Shown here piece by piece: positions 1-7,457 of a stretch of 8,221 nucleotides of DNA; the stretch's first letter is position 1; each line of letters starts with the position of its first letter. Under the pieces are notes generated by a model, which did no database searches, was not told the DNA's origin, and saw nothing but the letters and a program-made list of their open reading frames with translations. The stretch spans positions 1-8,221 of the forward strand of contig DQVR01000041.1 in assembly GCA_015661645.1 (NCBI GenBank), read 5' to 3'. Position numbers and translations under genes: made by a program. The DNA comes from Pyrodictium delaneyi (GTDB lineage Archaea; Thermoproteota; Thermoprotei_A; Sulfolobales; Pyrodictiaceae).

Positions 1-7
1 CCAACCT

Positions 8-1195
8 ATGCAAATAGGCAAGATAAGGGTCTACCAGATACCCCTGCTGAGGTGCCGGACGGGGCTACGCGCGAGGCTCTTGCTAGCCGACGGTGTTGGT
101 GTCGAGGGCTGCGGGTTTGGTGCGGCGACGACCCGTGTAGGCGAGGTCGTCTTTACCACTGCTATGACTGGGTACCCAGAGAGCCTCACTGATCCGAGTT
201 ACCGCGGCCAGATACTAGTAGAGACGCATCCTATGATGGGGAACTACGGCGTCCCGAGCAAGAGCAGGCTGTTCCACGGCATTCTCCAGGACTACGAGTC
301 TGACCGTATACAAGTGGAGGGCTTCGTAGTGGCGGAGCTGCCGCGGCCAAGCCACTATGCCTCCTCGATGTCGCTGCACGAGTGGCTGAGAAGCGAGGGT
401 GTGCCAGGCATATACCGTGTAGACACTAGGATGCTTGTGAAGAGGATACGCGAGCACGGCGTGGTCATGGGCATACTGTCGGTCTACGAGGAGAACGAGG
501 AGCCGCTGAGCTGGGACGAGCTAGCCCGGAAGCTAGCCTCGTCGAAGACCTACGATGAGAGGGTGTTCGTGCTAGAGGTCAGCCCTCGCGAGCCGGTAAC
601 ACACCGGCCTGAGGGCAGGGTTAGGGCGCGCGTAGCGATACTAGACTGTGGCATAAAGTACGGCATCCTTCGCCGCCTCCTCGAGCGTGGCATCGAGGTG
701 ACCCGGTACCCTTGTACGACGCCGGCCTGGCGGCTGCTAGACGGCTACGACGCTGTGGTGCTGAGCAACGGCCCCGGCAACCCCGTCCTCCTACGCGACC
801 AGGCCCGTGTAGCAGCAGAGGTTGCCACCTCAGGGAAGCCCGTGCTAGCCATATGCCTTGGGATGCAGCTCCTAACCCTAGGCCTCGGTGCCCGTACCTA
901 CAAGCTCCCTTACGGCCACCGTGGGGTCAACAAGCCCGTGGTTGAACTCGGCACAAACCGCTGTATGGTTACGACGCACAACCACGGCTACGCGGTCGAC
1001 TGGGGTAGCCTGGACGGGACGGGGCTTGTGCCGTGGTTCCGCCAGCCGGACGATGGTACGCTCGAGGGTGTACGGTCGCGCGACGGGCTAGTATTGGCTA
1101 CCCAGTTCCACCCGGAGGCTGGCCCGGGCCCCTGGGATTCTACATGGGTGTTTGACATGTTTCTGAAGCTCATTGAGAAGACCAAGACGAGGTAG
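8..1195 (+). CDS. carA: Carbamoyl-phosphate synthase small (glutaminase) subunit
   Basis: This subunit hydrolyses glutamine and passes ammonia to CarB for cytoplasmic carbamoyl phosphate synthesis, which feeds arginine and pyrimidines. Residues about 22-150 form the CarA-specific N-terminal domain, with the typical GEVVFTTAMTGYPE and TDPSYRGQI stretches. Residues about 207-390 form a class I glutamine amidotransferase domain. The nucleophile is Cys283 in AICLGMQLL, with His368 and Glu370 in QFHPEAGPGP completing the triad. SNGPGNP (253-259) and THNHGYAV (323-330) are also family signatures. The length of 395 aa is slightly above the usual 360-380 because about 20 residues precede the normal family start. 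The ATG at 8 has no visible Shine-Dalgarno site, the frame is open to the window edge, and a TTG at 80 is an alternative, so the N-terminus is unsettled. carB follows after 39 bases, implying co-transcription. The function is secure. Confidence 0.96.
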   Translation: MQIGKIRVYQIPLLRCRTGLRARLLLADGVGVEGCGFGAATTRVGEVVFTTAMTGYPESLTDPSYRGQILVETHPMMGNYGVPSKSRLFHGILQDYESDRIQVEGFVVAELPRPSHYASSMSLHEWLRSEGVPGIYRVDTRMLVKRIREHGVVMGILSVYEENEEPLSWDELARKLASSKTYDERVFVLEVSPREPVTHRPEGRVRARVAILDCGIKYGILRRLLERGIEVTRYPCTTPAWRLLDGYDAVVLSNGPGNPVLLRDQARVAAEVATSGKPVLAICLGMQLLTLGLGARTYKLPYGHRGVNKPVVELGTNRCMVTTHNHGYAVDWGSLDGTGLVPWFRQPDDGTLEGVRSRDGLVLATQFHPEAGPGPWDSTWVFDMFLKLIEKTKTR

Positions 1196-1234
1196 GGGAG
1201 TGATAAGCGGAGGAGCCGGCGGGGTTAGAGGGGC

Positions 1235-4200
1235 ATGCCGAGGAGGATAGACGTTAGGAAAGTCCTTGTCCTCGGCAGTGGGGCTATAAAGATAGCGGAG
1301 GCGGCTGAGTTCGACTATAGCGGTAGCCAGGCCTTAAAGGCGTTGAGGGAGGAGAGTATAGAGACTGTACTGATTAACCCCAACGTGGCCACCATCCAGA
1401 CGAGCTATAAGCTCGCTGACCACGTGTACCTGGGCCCACTCCAGCCATGGTTCGTGGAGAAGGTCATCGAGCGCGAGCGCCCGGACGCGATAATGTTGGG
1501 CTTCGGCGGTCAGACAGCCCTAAGCCTAGGCGTCGAACTCCACCATCGTGGCGTCCTGGCGCGCTACGGTATCCGTGTCCTCGGGACCCCGATAGATGGT
1601 ATAGAGAGGGCGCTTTCCCGTGGAAGGTTCCGCGAGACAATGATGAAGGCAGGGCTGCCTATACCGCCGAGCGTCCCGGCTACAAGTGTCGAGGAGGCGC
1701 TACGGGCTGCCGACGGAATAGGCTACCCAGTCATAGTCCGTGTGAGCTTCAACCTCGGCGGTGGCGGAAGCCTAGTAGCCTGGAGCCGTGAGGAGCTAGA
1801 GCGCTGGCTCGTCCGTGCCTTCGCGCTCTCGGGCTCCGGCGAGGTGCTCGTGGAGAAGTATCTTCATCACTGGAAGGAGATAGAGTACGAGGTGGTGCGC
1901 GACCAGTACGGCAACATGGTAGCCGTGGCCTGCCTCGAGAACGCCGACCCGATGGGCGTGCACACTGGCGAGTCTGTGGTGATAGCCCCCTGCCAGACGC
2001 TCACAGACCAGGAGTACCAGCTCCTCCGCGAGGCGAGCCTATACGTAGCAGAATCCATAAGCCTAATCGGCGAGGGTAATGTACAGCTTGCCCTCAACCC
2101 CCGCGATAGCTGGGAGTACTACGTCATAGAGACCAACCCGCGTATGAGCCGTAGCAGCGCCCTAGCCAGCAAGGCTACAGGATACCCCCTAGCATACATT
2201 GCCGCGAAGCTGGCGCTCGGCTACCAGCTCGACGAGCTACTGAACCGCGTCACCGGTAGGACGTGCGCCTGCTTCGAGCCAAGCCTCGACTACGTAGTGG
2301 TCAAAGTACCGCGCTGGGACCTAGGGAAGTTCGAGAACGTCGAGAAGAGTATAGGCAGTGAGATGAAGAGCATTGGAGAAGTCATGGCGATAGGCAGAAA
2401 CTTCGCCGAGGCGCTCCAGAAGGCTATAAGAATGCTAGACATAGGCGAGCCCGGCGTAGTTGCAGGCTCGCGCTACGAGGAGCCCGAGAGCCTAGAGAAG
2501 GTGATGGAGAAGCTCCGCCGCCGCGAGCCCTACTGGCCGATATGGGCTGCCAAGGCATTTAGGCTGGGCGCTACGGTTGAAAAGGTGTATGAGGCTACCG
2601 GTGTAGACCCGTATTTCCTCCACCAGATAAAGGAGATAGTAGAGCTGGCCGAGAAGCTGCGCTACACGCGGCCTGGAAGCCTAGAGTTTCTCGACCTCCT
2701 GGCCGAGGCTAAGCGGCTAGGCTTCAGCGATGAACAGGTAGCATTGCTCTCGGGTACCAGTGTCGAGGAGGTCGAGAGAGCGCGCCGCAGCATAGGCCTA
2801 GAGAGGCCCTATGTGAGGCAGATAGACACCCTAGCCGCCGAGTGGCCTGCGGCAACAAACTACCTCTACATGAGCTACAACGCGTATGAGGACGATAAAC
2901 CTATAACCAGCGGCAGGCCAAGGCTCATGGTGCTAGGCGCTGGCGTATTCCGCATTGGCGTCTCGGTCGAGTTCGACTGGGGGGTGGTGAGCTTCGCCGA
3001 AGAAGCACGTAGCCTCGGCTACGAGGTTGCAGTCGTAAACTACAACCCGGAGACTGTGTCCACGGACTGGGACGTGAATGACAAGCTCTACTTCGAGGAG
3101 CTAACCCTCGAGCGCGTTCTCGACATATACCGGTTCGAGAAGCCCGTCGGCGTGGTAGCGTTCCTGGGCGGCCAGATAGCCAACAACCTGGCGAAGCCCC
3201 TAGAGGAGCGCGGTGTAAAGCTCCTCGGCACACCAGGCCGCAGCGTGGACCGTGCTGAGAACCGTGCCTGGTTCTCACAGCTCCTCGAGGAGCTCGGCAT
3301 AAAGCAGCCAAGCTGGACAGCAGCCACCAGTATCAAGGAGGCGCTACGATTCGCCGAGGAGGTGGGTTACCCAGTCCTAGTGAGGCCCAGTTACGTGCTA
3401 AGCGGCTCGGCCATGAAGATAGCGTGGAGCCCGGAGGAGTTAAAGAGCTACATAGAGCAGGCTGCTAAGGTGTCGCCACGCTACCCCGTGGTAGTGTCTA
3501 AGTTCCTCGAGGACGCTGTAGAGGCCGAGATAGACGCTGTGGGTGACAGCCGCCGCGCAGTAGGCGCGGTGATCGAGCATATTGAGCCTGGTGGTGTGCA
3601 CAGCGGCGACTCCACCATGGTTCTTCCATGGTTCAGCATACTTGAGACCGCGGTACGCGAGATGACGAGGATAGCTGAGACGCTGAACGAGGCCCTGGAG
3701 ATAAAGGGGCCGTTCAACATCCAGTTCCTCGTGAGGAATGGTAGTGTCTACGTGGTGGAGCTAAACCTACGTGCTAGCCGTTCAATGCCATTCACGAGCA
3801 AGGTCACTGGCTACAACCTCATGCGTGCAGCAGCTGAGGCGGCCCTGAAGGGCAGGATAAGCTACGGCTTTAACGGCGACGAGGGCTTCAAGCTACTAAG
3901 GCCCGGTAGCTGGTGGGGCGTGAAGAGCCCCCAGCCAAGCTGGCAGAGGCTGAAGGGTGCCTACCCGGGCCTAGGCCCCGAGATGAGGAGTACCGGCGAG
4001 GTAGCAGCACTAGGCCGCACGCTGCACGAGGCCCTGCTTAAGAGCTGGCTAGGCGTCCAGGGCAACCGGATACCGCCACTAGACAGCATCGTCCTCGTCT
4101 ATACGCCTACCGGCCGGGGCCGCAGCGACCTGGCGAGAGCAGCACAGTTCATGAGCAAGAAGGGTTACAGAGTGTACACTGTAGAAGGCATGGAGGCGGA

Positions 4201-4456
4201 CGGGGCCGAGCCTCTGCCCATGGAACAGGCGCTGCGCCTCATAAGGGAGGGCAGCATAGGCATAGTGATGACGACTGACTATGCTCCGGAGCGCGACTAC
4301 AGCCTACGCCGCCTAGCAGTAGACCTGGGTGTGCCCGTGGTCCTCGACGCTAGGCTTGCAAGAATGCTAGCCGAGGCTATCAGCAGGCTCAGCATCGAGG
4401 ACCTCGAGGCTCTCGAGCTGCGCGACTACTGGGGCCCTGGCGTGGAGGTGTTCTAG
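1235..4456 (+). CDS. carB: Carbamoyl-phosphate synthase large subunit
   Basis: This is the synthetase subunit. It uses two ATP, bicarbonate and the ammonia from CarA to make carbamoyl phosphate. Its 1073 aa equal the E. coli length, and the tandem layout is intact. The carboxyphosphate half spans about 1-400 (LGSGAIKIAEAAEFDYSGSQ at 13-32; metal/ATP residues Q284, E299, N301, R303 in VIETNPRMSRSSALASK). The oligomerisation domain spans about 400-555. The carbamoyl-phosphate half spans about 560-935 (GAGVFRIGVSVEFDWG; Q830, E842, N844 in VVELNLRASRSMPFTSK). A C-terminal MGS-fold domain spans about 945-1073. That last domain looks degenerate: the phosphate-binding Thr-x-Gly-Thr type motif is not visible. 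The ATG at 1235 fits the family start (PRRIDVRKVLVLGSG). A GAGGGG sits almost against it at 1228-1233, and GGAGGAG lies farther upstream at 1209-1215. There is no frameshift or missing half. The next gene begins 5 bases after the stop. Confidence 0.97.
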   Translation: MPRRIDVRKVLVLGSGAIKIAEAAEFDYSGSQALKALREESIETVLINPNVATIQTSYKLADHVYLGPLQPWFVEKVIERERPDAIMLGFGGQTALSLGVELHHRGVLARYGIRVLGTPIDGIERALSRGRFRETMMKAGLPIPPSVPATSVEEALRAADGIGYPVIVRVSFNLGGGGSLVAWSREELERWLVRAFALSGSGEVLVEKYLHHWKEIEYEVVRDQYGNMVAVACLENADPMGVHTGESVVIAPCQTLTDQEYQLLREASLYVAESISLIGEGNVQLALNPRDSWEYYVIETNPRMSRSSALASKATGYPLAYIAAKLALGYQLDELLNRVTGRTCACFEPSLDYVVVKVPRWDLGKFENVEKSIGSEMKSIGEVMAIGRNFAEALQKAIRMLDIGEPGVVAGSRYEEPESLEKVMEKLRRREPYWPIWAAKAFRLGATVEKVYEATGVDPYFLHQIKEIVELAEKLRYTRPGSLEFLDLLAEAKRLGFSDEQVALLSGTSVEEVERARRSIGLERPYVRQIDTLAAEWPAATNYLYMSYNAYEDDKPITSGRPRLMVLGAGVFRIGVSVEFDWGVVSFAEEARSLGYEVAVVNYNPETVSTDWDVNDKLYFEELTLERVLDIYRFEKPVGVVAFLGGQIANNLAKPLEERGVKLLGTPGRSVDRAENRAWFSQLLEELGIKQPSWTAATSIKEALRFAEEVGYPVLVRPSYVLSGSAMKIAWSPEELKSYIEQAAKVSPRYPVVVSKFLEDAVEAEIDAVGDSRRAVGAVIEHIEPGGVHSGDSTMVLPWFSILETAVREMTRIAETLNEALEIKGPFNIQFLVRNGSVYVVELNLRASRSMPFTSKVTGYNLMRAAAEAALKGRISYGFNGDEGFKLLRPGSWWGVKSPQPSWQRLKGAYPGLGPEMRSTGEVAALGRTLHEALLKSWLGVQGNRIPPLDSIVLVYTPTGRGRSDLARAAQFMSKKGYRVYTVEGMEADGAEPLPMEQALRLIREGSIGIVMTTDYAPERDYSLRRLAVDLGVPVVLDARLARMLAEAISRLSIEDLEALELRDYWGPGVEVF
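4444..4450 (+). promoter_or_regulatory. Shine-Dalgarno site inside the carB 3' end
   Basis: GGAGGTG lies within the last carB codons, 11 bases before the GTG at 4462. It supports GTG as the start of the downstream ligase and translation of that gene from the carAB mRNA. Confidence 0.7.
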
Positions 4457-4461
4457 CCGCG

Positions 4462-5304
4462 GTGTCACGCGTAGCAGTAGTCGTGGACGTAGTGCGCCAG
4501 GAGGAACAGATGCTACTAAAGACGCTCGGAGAATACATGGACGCAAGGCTGTTCAACGTACGCTCGAGAGCACTAGAGCTTGGGAGTGACGGCTTCGACG
4601 CAGCGGTTATAAGGCCCATAAGCATGTACCGCGCGGCCTACACTGCGGCCAGCTTCGAGGCCGCAGGAGTGTTTACTGTAAACCAGTCAGAGACGATAAT
4701 GATAGCTGGCGACAAGCTGCTAGCATACGCGCGTCTCGCCGCAGCACGGGTGCCAATACCCAGGAGCTTCTACGCCGCAGACGTGGAGGCAGCACTAGAG
4801 GCAGCCAGCAAGCTAGGCTACCCAGTAGTGGTTAAGGCGCCTGTCGGCAGCTGGGGCCGCCTGGTCTCGCGCGCAGATAGCCCAGAGGAGCTCGAGCAGC
4901 TAGCCAACATGAGGCAGCGTCTCCCATGCAGCCAGACACGCTCAATGATAGTCCAGGAGTATCTCGATACAGGGAACAGCGACATACGCTGCATAGTAGT
5001 AGCTGGCAGCATGCTGGGCTGTATCCGGAGGGTAGCACAGAACGGCGAGTGGAGGAGCAACGTAGCCCTAGGTGCAAAGACAGAGGCCTACCCGGCAGAC
5101 CCCGTGCTGGAGGACATGGTGCTAAGGGCGGCGGCTGTCGTTAAAGGGTTCTTCGTCTCCATAGACGTGTTCGAGACCAGGGAGAAAGGCTACCTGGTAA
5201 ACGAGGTCAACGGTGTACCAGAGTTTAAGGGATTCTACCGAGCCACGGGTATAAATCCGGCAAAAAGGCTAGCCGAGGCACTGCTCGGGGAGCTCAAGCG
5301 CTAG
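4462..5304 (+). CDS. argX: ArgX/LysX-type LysW ligase (ATP-grasp), probably glutamate-specific
   Basis: This is a RimK/LysX-family ATP-grasp enzyme of 280 aa, the usual LysX length. Such enzymes use ATP to join the alpha-amino group of glutamate (ArgX) or 2-aminoadipate (LysX) to the C-terminal Glu of the carrier protein LysW, which protects the substrate through ornithine or lysine synthesis. Seen here: a pre-ATP-grasp domain at about 1-95; GYPVVVKAPVGSWGRLVSR (119-137), the ATP-grasp lysine and flexible loop; DIRCIVV (174-180); WRSNVALGAKTE (197-208); SIDVFE (233-238); and NEVNGVPEFKGF (247-258), which carries the metal-binding Glu248 and Asn250. The GTG start is backed by an upstream GGAGGTG. 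It lies 5 bases behind carB, and this carbamoyl-phosphate context favours ArgX over LysX; a bifunctional enzyme is possible. Databases often label such genes lysX or rimK-like. The family call is firm, the substrate is inferred. Confidence 0.85.
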   Translation: MSRVAVVVDVVRQEEQMLLKTLGEYMDARLFNVRSRALELGSDGFDAAVIRPISMYRAAYTAASFEAAGVFTVNQSETIMIAGDKLLAYARLAAARVPIPRSFYAADVEAALEAASKLGYPVVVKAPVGSWGRLVSRADSPEELEQLANMRQRLPCSQTRSMIVQEYLDTGNSDIRCIVVAGSMLGCIRRVAQNGEWRSNVALGAKTEAYPADPVLEDMVLRAAAVVKGFFVSIDVFETREKGYLVNEVNGVPEFKGFYRATGINPAKRLAEALLGELKR

Positions 5305-5432
5305 AGCCTCATCACAAGCTTTCCCGGCTCAATGGGCACCCATGACTCAAACGGTACCAAAACAATTAAAACATGACAAGAACGCATGGAGCTAGAATAC
5401 TATGAGCAGCGCTCTGCCCCATCGGGCCTGGC
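5305..5432. other. Convergent intergenic spacer
   Basis: This is the 128-base gap between the ends of the + strand arginine operon and the - strand unknown gene. It holds a short inverted repeat (ATGGG, CA, CCCAT) at 5332-5343, which could be a weak hairpin near the end of the operon transcript. It also holds the A-rich (+)/T-rich (-) tract listed separately. No coding sequence is evident. Confidence 0.5.
5357..5374 (-). terminator. T-rich terminator of the unknown - strand gene
   Basis: On the - strand this tract reads as two T4 runs (TGTTTTAATTGTTTTGG), about 60-75 bases beyond the stop codon at 5433. Archaeal RNA polymerase terminates on T-rich stretches without needing a hairpin, so this is a reasonable termination site. 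It is inferred from base composition only. Confidence 0.45.
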
Positions 5433-7082
5433 CTACTTGAACTCGAAGTATACCCCGGCTGGGACATCATAGTAGCATGTTGAGCGCCAGAACTGCCACC
5501 ACGGTGGATCCTCCTTGTACCTGAATATACTCTTAGCAATGTAGACCTCCTCAGCCTTATTATAGTCATTGGGTATCTCTGGGTCGTCTCCGTAATTCTT
5601 TATGCCGCCTACTATCATTATATTTTGGCTCTCGGCTGAGAGTGTTATCTGAAATGCTGACATAAACACAGTAGCTGTAGTGCATGCTGGCGGCGGTACA
5701 TCGAAGACCGTGCATGCAGCTGCGGCCGCTATAGAGCCTATGGGTACTCCTATCTCAAAGTCGGAGCTGCACTTGTCGAAGTACTTGAATATTAGTCGGT
5801 GGCTCACAGACTCCTCCGGGTCAAGGTCTCCGTCAGCTAGCCCTGTCTCGTCTATGCGTAGTCTCTGAAGCTTTGCGCCCTTAAACATGAGGTTTACAAT
5901 CTCTGTAGGAAAGTCTTCTTTAGAAGCTCCTCCCTCTATTTCCTTGCCCTTTGTTACTACGTCAGCTATGTATGCTTTTACGGAATCTCCCGTATAGCTG
6001 CAGCCGTCTCCAAACGTACATATGTATACCTTTTCTACTTCATATACAGGGTATGCCCATATCCATATCCATCCCGACCGCTCGGGCCCTAGGAATAGCT
6101 GATCACAGAATGAGTACCCTCTCCCTCCCCAGCTTTTGCTGCTCCCTTTCCATGGTGTAATTATTGGTAAAATGTTGTTTTTTATTCTGCTAACTATATT
6201 TTTATCAATGGCTATTGTCGGATATATAGATATTTTCGCATTTGTACGAGTAATGTCTACTGCAACACCAACTGTGCCACTGTACTTTTCTACATTTCGG
6301 GCTATCATTATTGGTGTCTTCATGTAGAGTTTGCCTGATGCCCAGATGAAGTAGCTTGGTGGAAGCTTCTGCGTCAAGTTTTCTGGTGTCACTATGGCTA
6401 CTAGTTCTGTCTTGAAATAATATGGTGGAACCGGGGATGGGGAGAAGTTAGGCTGTGTTCCTGTTATATAGTCTCCGCTGCTTCTCTGGGACTGGCTTTC
6501 CGTGAGTAGGAGCTTTATCAGAGATACCTTCTCTGTATGCGTGTCCACTTTGGCTATTCTCGATACACTTTTTATCAGCTGGAGTTGATAGGTTATTCTT
6601 GTGTCTCTCCTTACCTCGGAGGGCTTGTAGCTTAGCGAGTCTATAACAAGGTACACTGGCTTCATGGTCTTCTTATCTAGTACTGCTATGTATATAAAGA
6701 ACCCCGTTTCGAGACCCTTGGGATCGGTGCCTCGCTGCCTATATTCTCTGACCCATTCCTCGGCTATTGGCTTTATGCGCTGGTACGGTATGTATATTCT
6801 TCCGTCTATTGTGGGGCCGTTGTACAGTACCATGGTCTTGTTGGGGCATGATGGCGGTGCTATTGCTTTCACCATAGCTATTGTTATAAAGCTTTGCTTA
6901 GCTATGATGTTCTTACTTACCTCTGCTAGCTTTCCGTTACGCTGCTCGTAGAATCCTAAATTTATGACTATCCCGGGTCCCGGTTCTTTGCTTAAGTAGA
7001 GGAGGTATCCTAATGCTACGATGCCTATGGCTAGCAATGCCAATACTCTACTGACCTTCTTTTGGCGGAGCACCCTAGTCAC
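5433..7082 (-). CDS. Unknown membrane-anchored, cysteine-bearing extracytoplasmic protein
   Basis: I do not recognise this 549-aa protein. The N-terminus is basic (R3, R6, K8, K9, R12) and is followed by one hydrophobic helix at about 13-30, so it is most likely anchored with the rest outside the cell. Residues 31-195 look like a mixed or beta-rich domain. Residues 195-220 are a Ser/Thr/Gln/Pro-rich linker, and 221-549 form a second region. Eight cysteines (79, 326, 355, 361, 438, 457, 467, 536) would suit disulfides. N81-K-T and N235-L-T are N-glycosylation sequons. A hydrophobic Ala/Cys-rich stretch lies at about 445-483, and the C-terminus is aromatic (PPWWQFW at 526-532). The start is GTG at 7082; the only alternative close by is GTG at 7073, and a stop at 7110-7112 closes the frame upstream. 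The gene is clearly AT-richer than its neighbours. The ORF is long and uninterrupted, so it is probably real; the function is unknown. Confidence 0.8.
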   Translation of the reverse strand: MTRVLRQKKVSRVLALLAIGIVALGYLLYLSKEPGPGIVINLGFYEQRNGKLAEVSKNIIAKQSFITIAMVKAIAPPSCPNKTMVLYNGPTIDGRIYIPYQRIKPIAEEWVREYRQRGTDPKGLETGFFIYIAVLDKKTMKPVYLVIDSLSYKPSEVRRDTRITYQLQLIKSVSRIAKVDTHTEKVSLIKLLLTESQSQRSSGDYITGTQPNFSPSPVPPYYFKTELVAIVTPENLTQKLPPSYFIWASGKLYMKTPIMIARNVEKYSGTVGVAVDITRTNAKISIYPTIAIDKNIVSRIKNNILPIITPWKGSSKSWGGRGYSFCDQLFLGPERSGWIWIWAYPVYEVEKVYICTFGDGCSYTGDSVKAYIADVVTKGKEIEGGASKEDFPTEIVNLMFKGAKLQRLRIDETGLADGDLDPEESVSHRLIFKYFDKCSSDFEIGVPIGSIAAAAACTVFDVPPPACTTATVFMSAFQITLSAESQNIMIVGGIKNYGDDPEIPNDYNKAEEVYIAKSIFRYKEDPPWWQFWRSTCYYDVPAGVYFEFK

Positions 7083-7106
7083 CGGAGTATGAAAGCCAAC
7101 TCCAAC

Positions 7107-7118
7107 ATATTATATATA
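7107..7118 (-). promoter_or_regulatory. TATA box of the unknown - strand gene
   Basis: The - strand reads TATATATAATAT here, centred about 31 bases before the GTG at 7082. Archaeal transcription normally starts about 25-27 bases downstream of the TATA centre, which puts the start near 7087. The 5' leader would be only a few bases, consistent with the lack of a Shine-Dalgarno site close to the GTG. A second TATA-like TTATATAG lies farther upstream at 7128-7135. No clear BRE is visible. Confidence 0.55.
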
Positions 7119-7138
7119 GCGCTCAGTCTATATAACAG

Positions 7139-7348
7139 TCAATGCTTAGCACAAACATATATGTAATCTTCAAATATTTTGTAATGCAGCTCTACTATAT
7201 AGCTAATAGCTTCGTAGAGTGTTGGTAGAGATCCGCTCACTGAGGTTTGTGATTCTAATGCCGTTCTTGACACGTGGTCTATATGCCAGCTATTATGGGC
7301 AACTAGAATACGAAAAACATAAGCTATACATCTGACTAGGTATGTCAA
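7139..7348 (-). CDS. Doubtful small ORF, 69 codons, TTG start
   Basis: A TTG-initiated frame encodes 69 residues with two Cys (7 and 66) and an amphipathic-looking C-terminal half (LPTLYEAISYIVELHYKIF). No family is recognised. It is AT-rich like the large - strand gene and lies upstream of it in the same direction, with its stop about 57 bases from that gene's GTG. A TATA-like AAATTATATTA on the - strand is centred about 25 bases before the TTG, which would allow a leaderless mRNA. Against it: there is no ATG or Shine-Dalgarno site, and AT-rich non-coding DNA can leave a frame of this length open by chance. It may be a small gene, a remnant or nothing. Confidence 0.25.
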   Translation of the reverse strand: MTYLVRCIAYVFRILVAHNSWHIDHVSRTALESQTSVSGSLPTLYEAISYIVELHYKIFEDYIYVCAKH

Positions 7349-7367
7349 ACCCCGATAGGAGGGGAAC

Positions 7368-7379
7368 TAATATAATTTA
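7368..7379. promoter_or_regulatory. TATA-like element, direction uncertain
   Basis: TAATATAATTTA on the + strand is nearly symmetrical in A/T pattern. Read on the - strand it would place transcription start at about 7347, at the TTG of the small ORF. Read on the + strand it would start RNA near 7400 and give mpgS a leader of about 140 bases. An alternative + strand candidate is CTTTTATG at 7417-7424, which would give a leader of about 95 bases. Confidence 0.3.
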
Positions 7380-7457
7380 GGATTGAGAAGAACTACGGGC
7401 GGGCAGTACCCAGCCCCTTTTATGCAAGCTCTCTTAGACGCCCACGCCTGGATGATG

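Noticed and set aside
1240..1246. Strong Shine-Dalgarno-like GAGGAGG just inside carB
   Set aside because: No in-frame ATG, GTG or TTG follows at a usable distance, and the family N-terminus matches the ATG at 1235; it encodes Arg-Arg by chance.
1200..1250. 16-codon GTG ORF between carA and carB that could be a leader peptide
   Set aside because: It is Gly-rich, has no Shine-Dalgarno site of its own and overlaps the carB start; it is probably chance in purine-rich DNA.
2925..3311. 128-codon open frame on the - strand opposite carB
   Set aside because: Its composition is Arg/Pro/Ser/Gly-rich as expected of an antisense shadow, while carB is intact and conserved across this stretch.
5309..5315. 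GTGATGA box C-like motif on the - strand beyond the argX end
   Set aside because: No CTGA box D is found within the next 80 bases on that strand, and most of that stretch is argX coding sequence.
5433..7082. Unknown - strand protein as a Pyrodictium cannula protein or archaellin/pilin
   Set aside because: It is far longer than those families as I know them. Its N-terminus lacks a type IV pilin/archaellin processing site before the hydrophobic helix, and no cannula-like sequence is recognisable.
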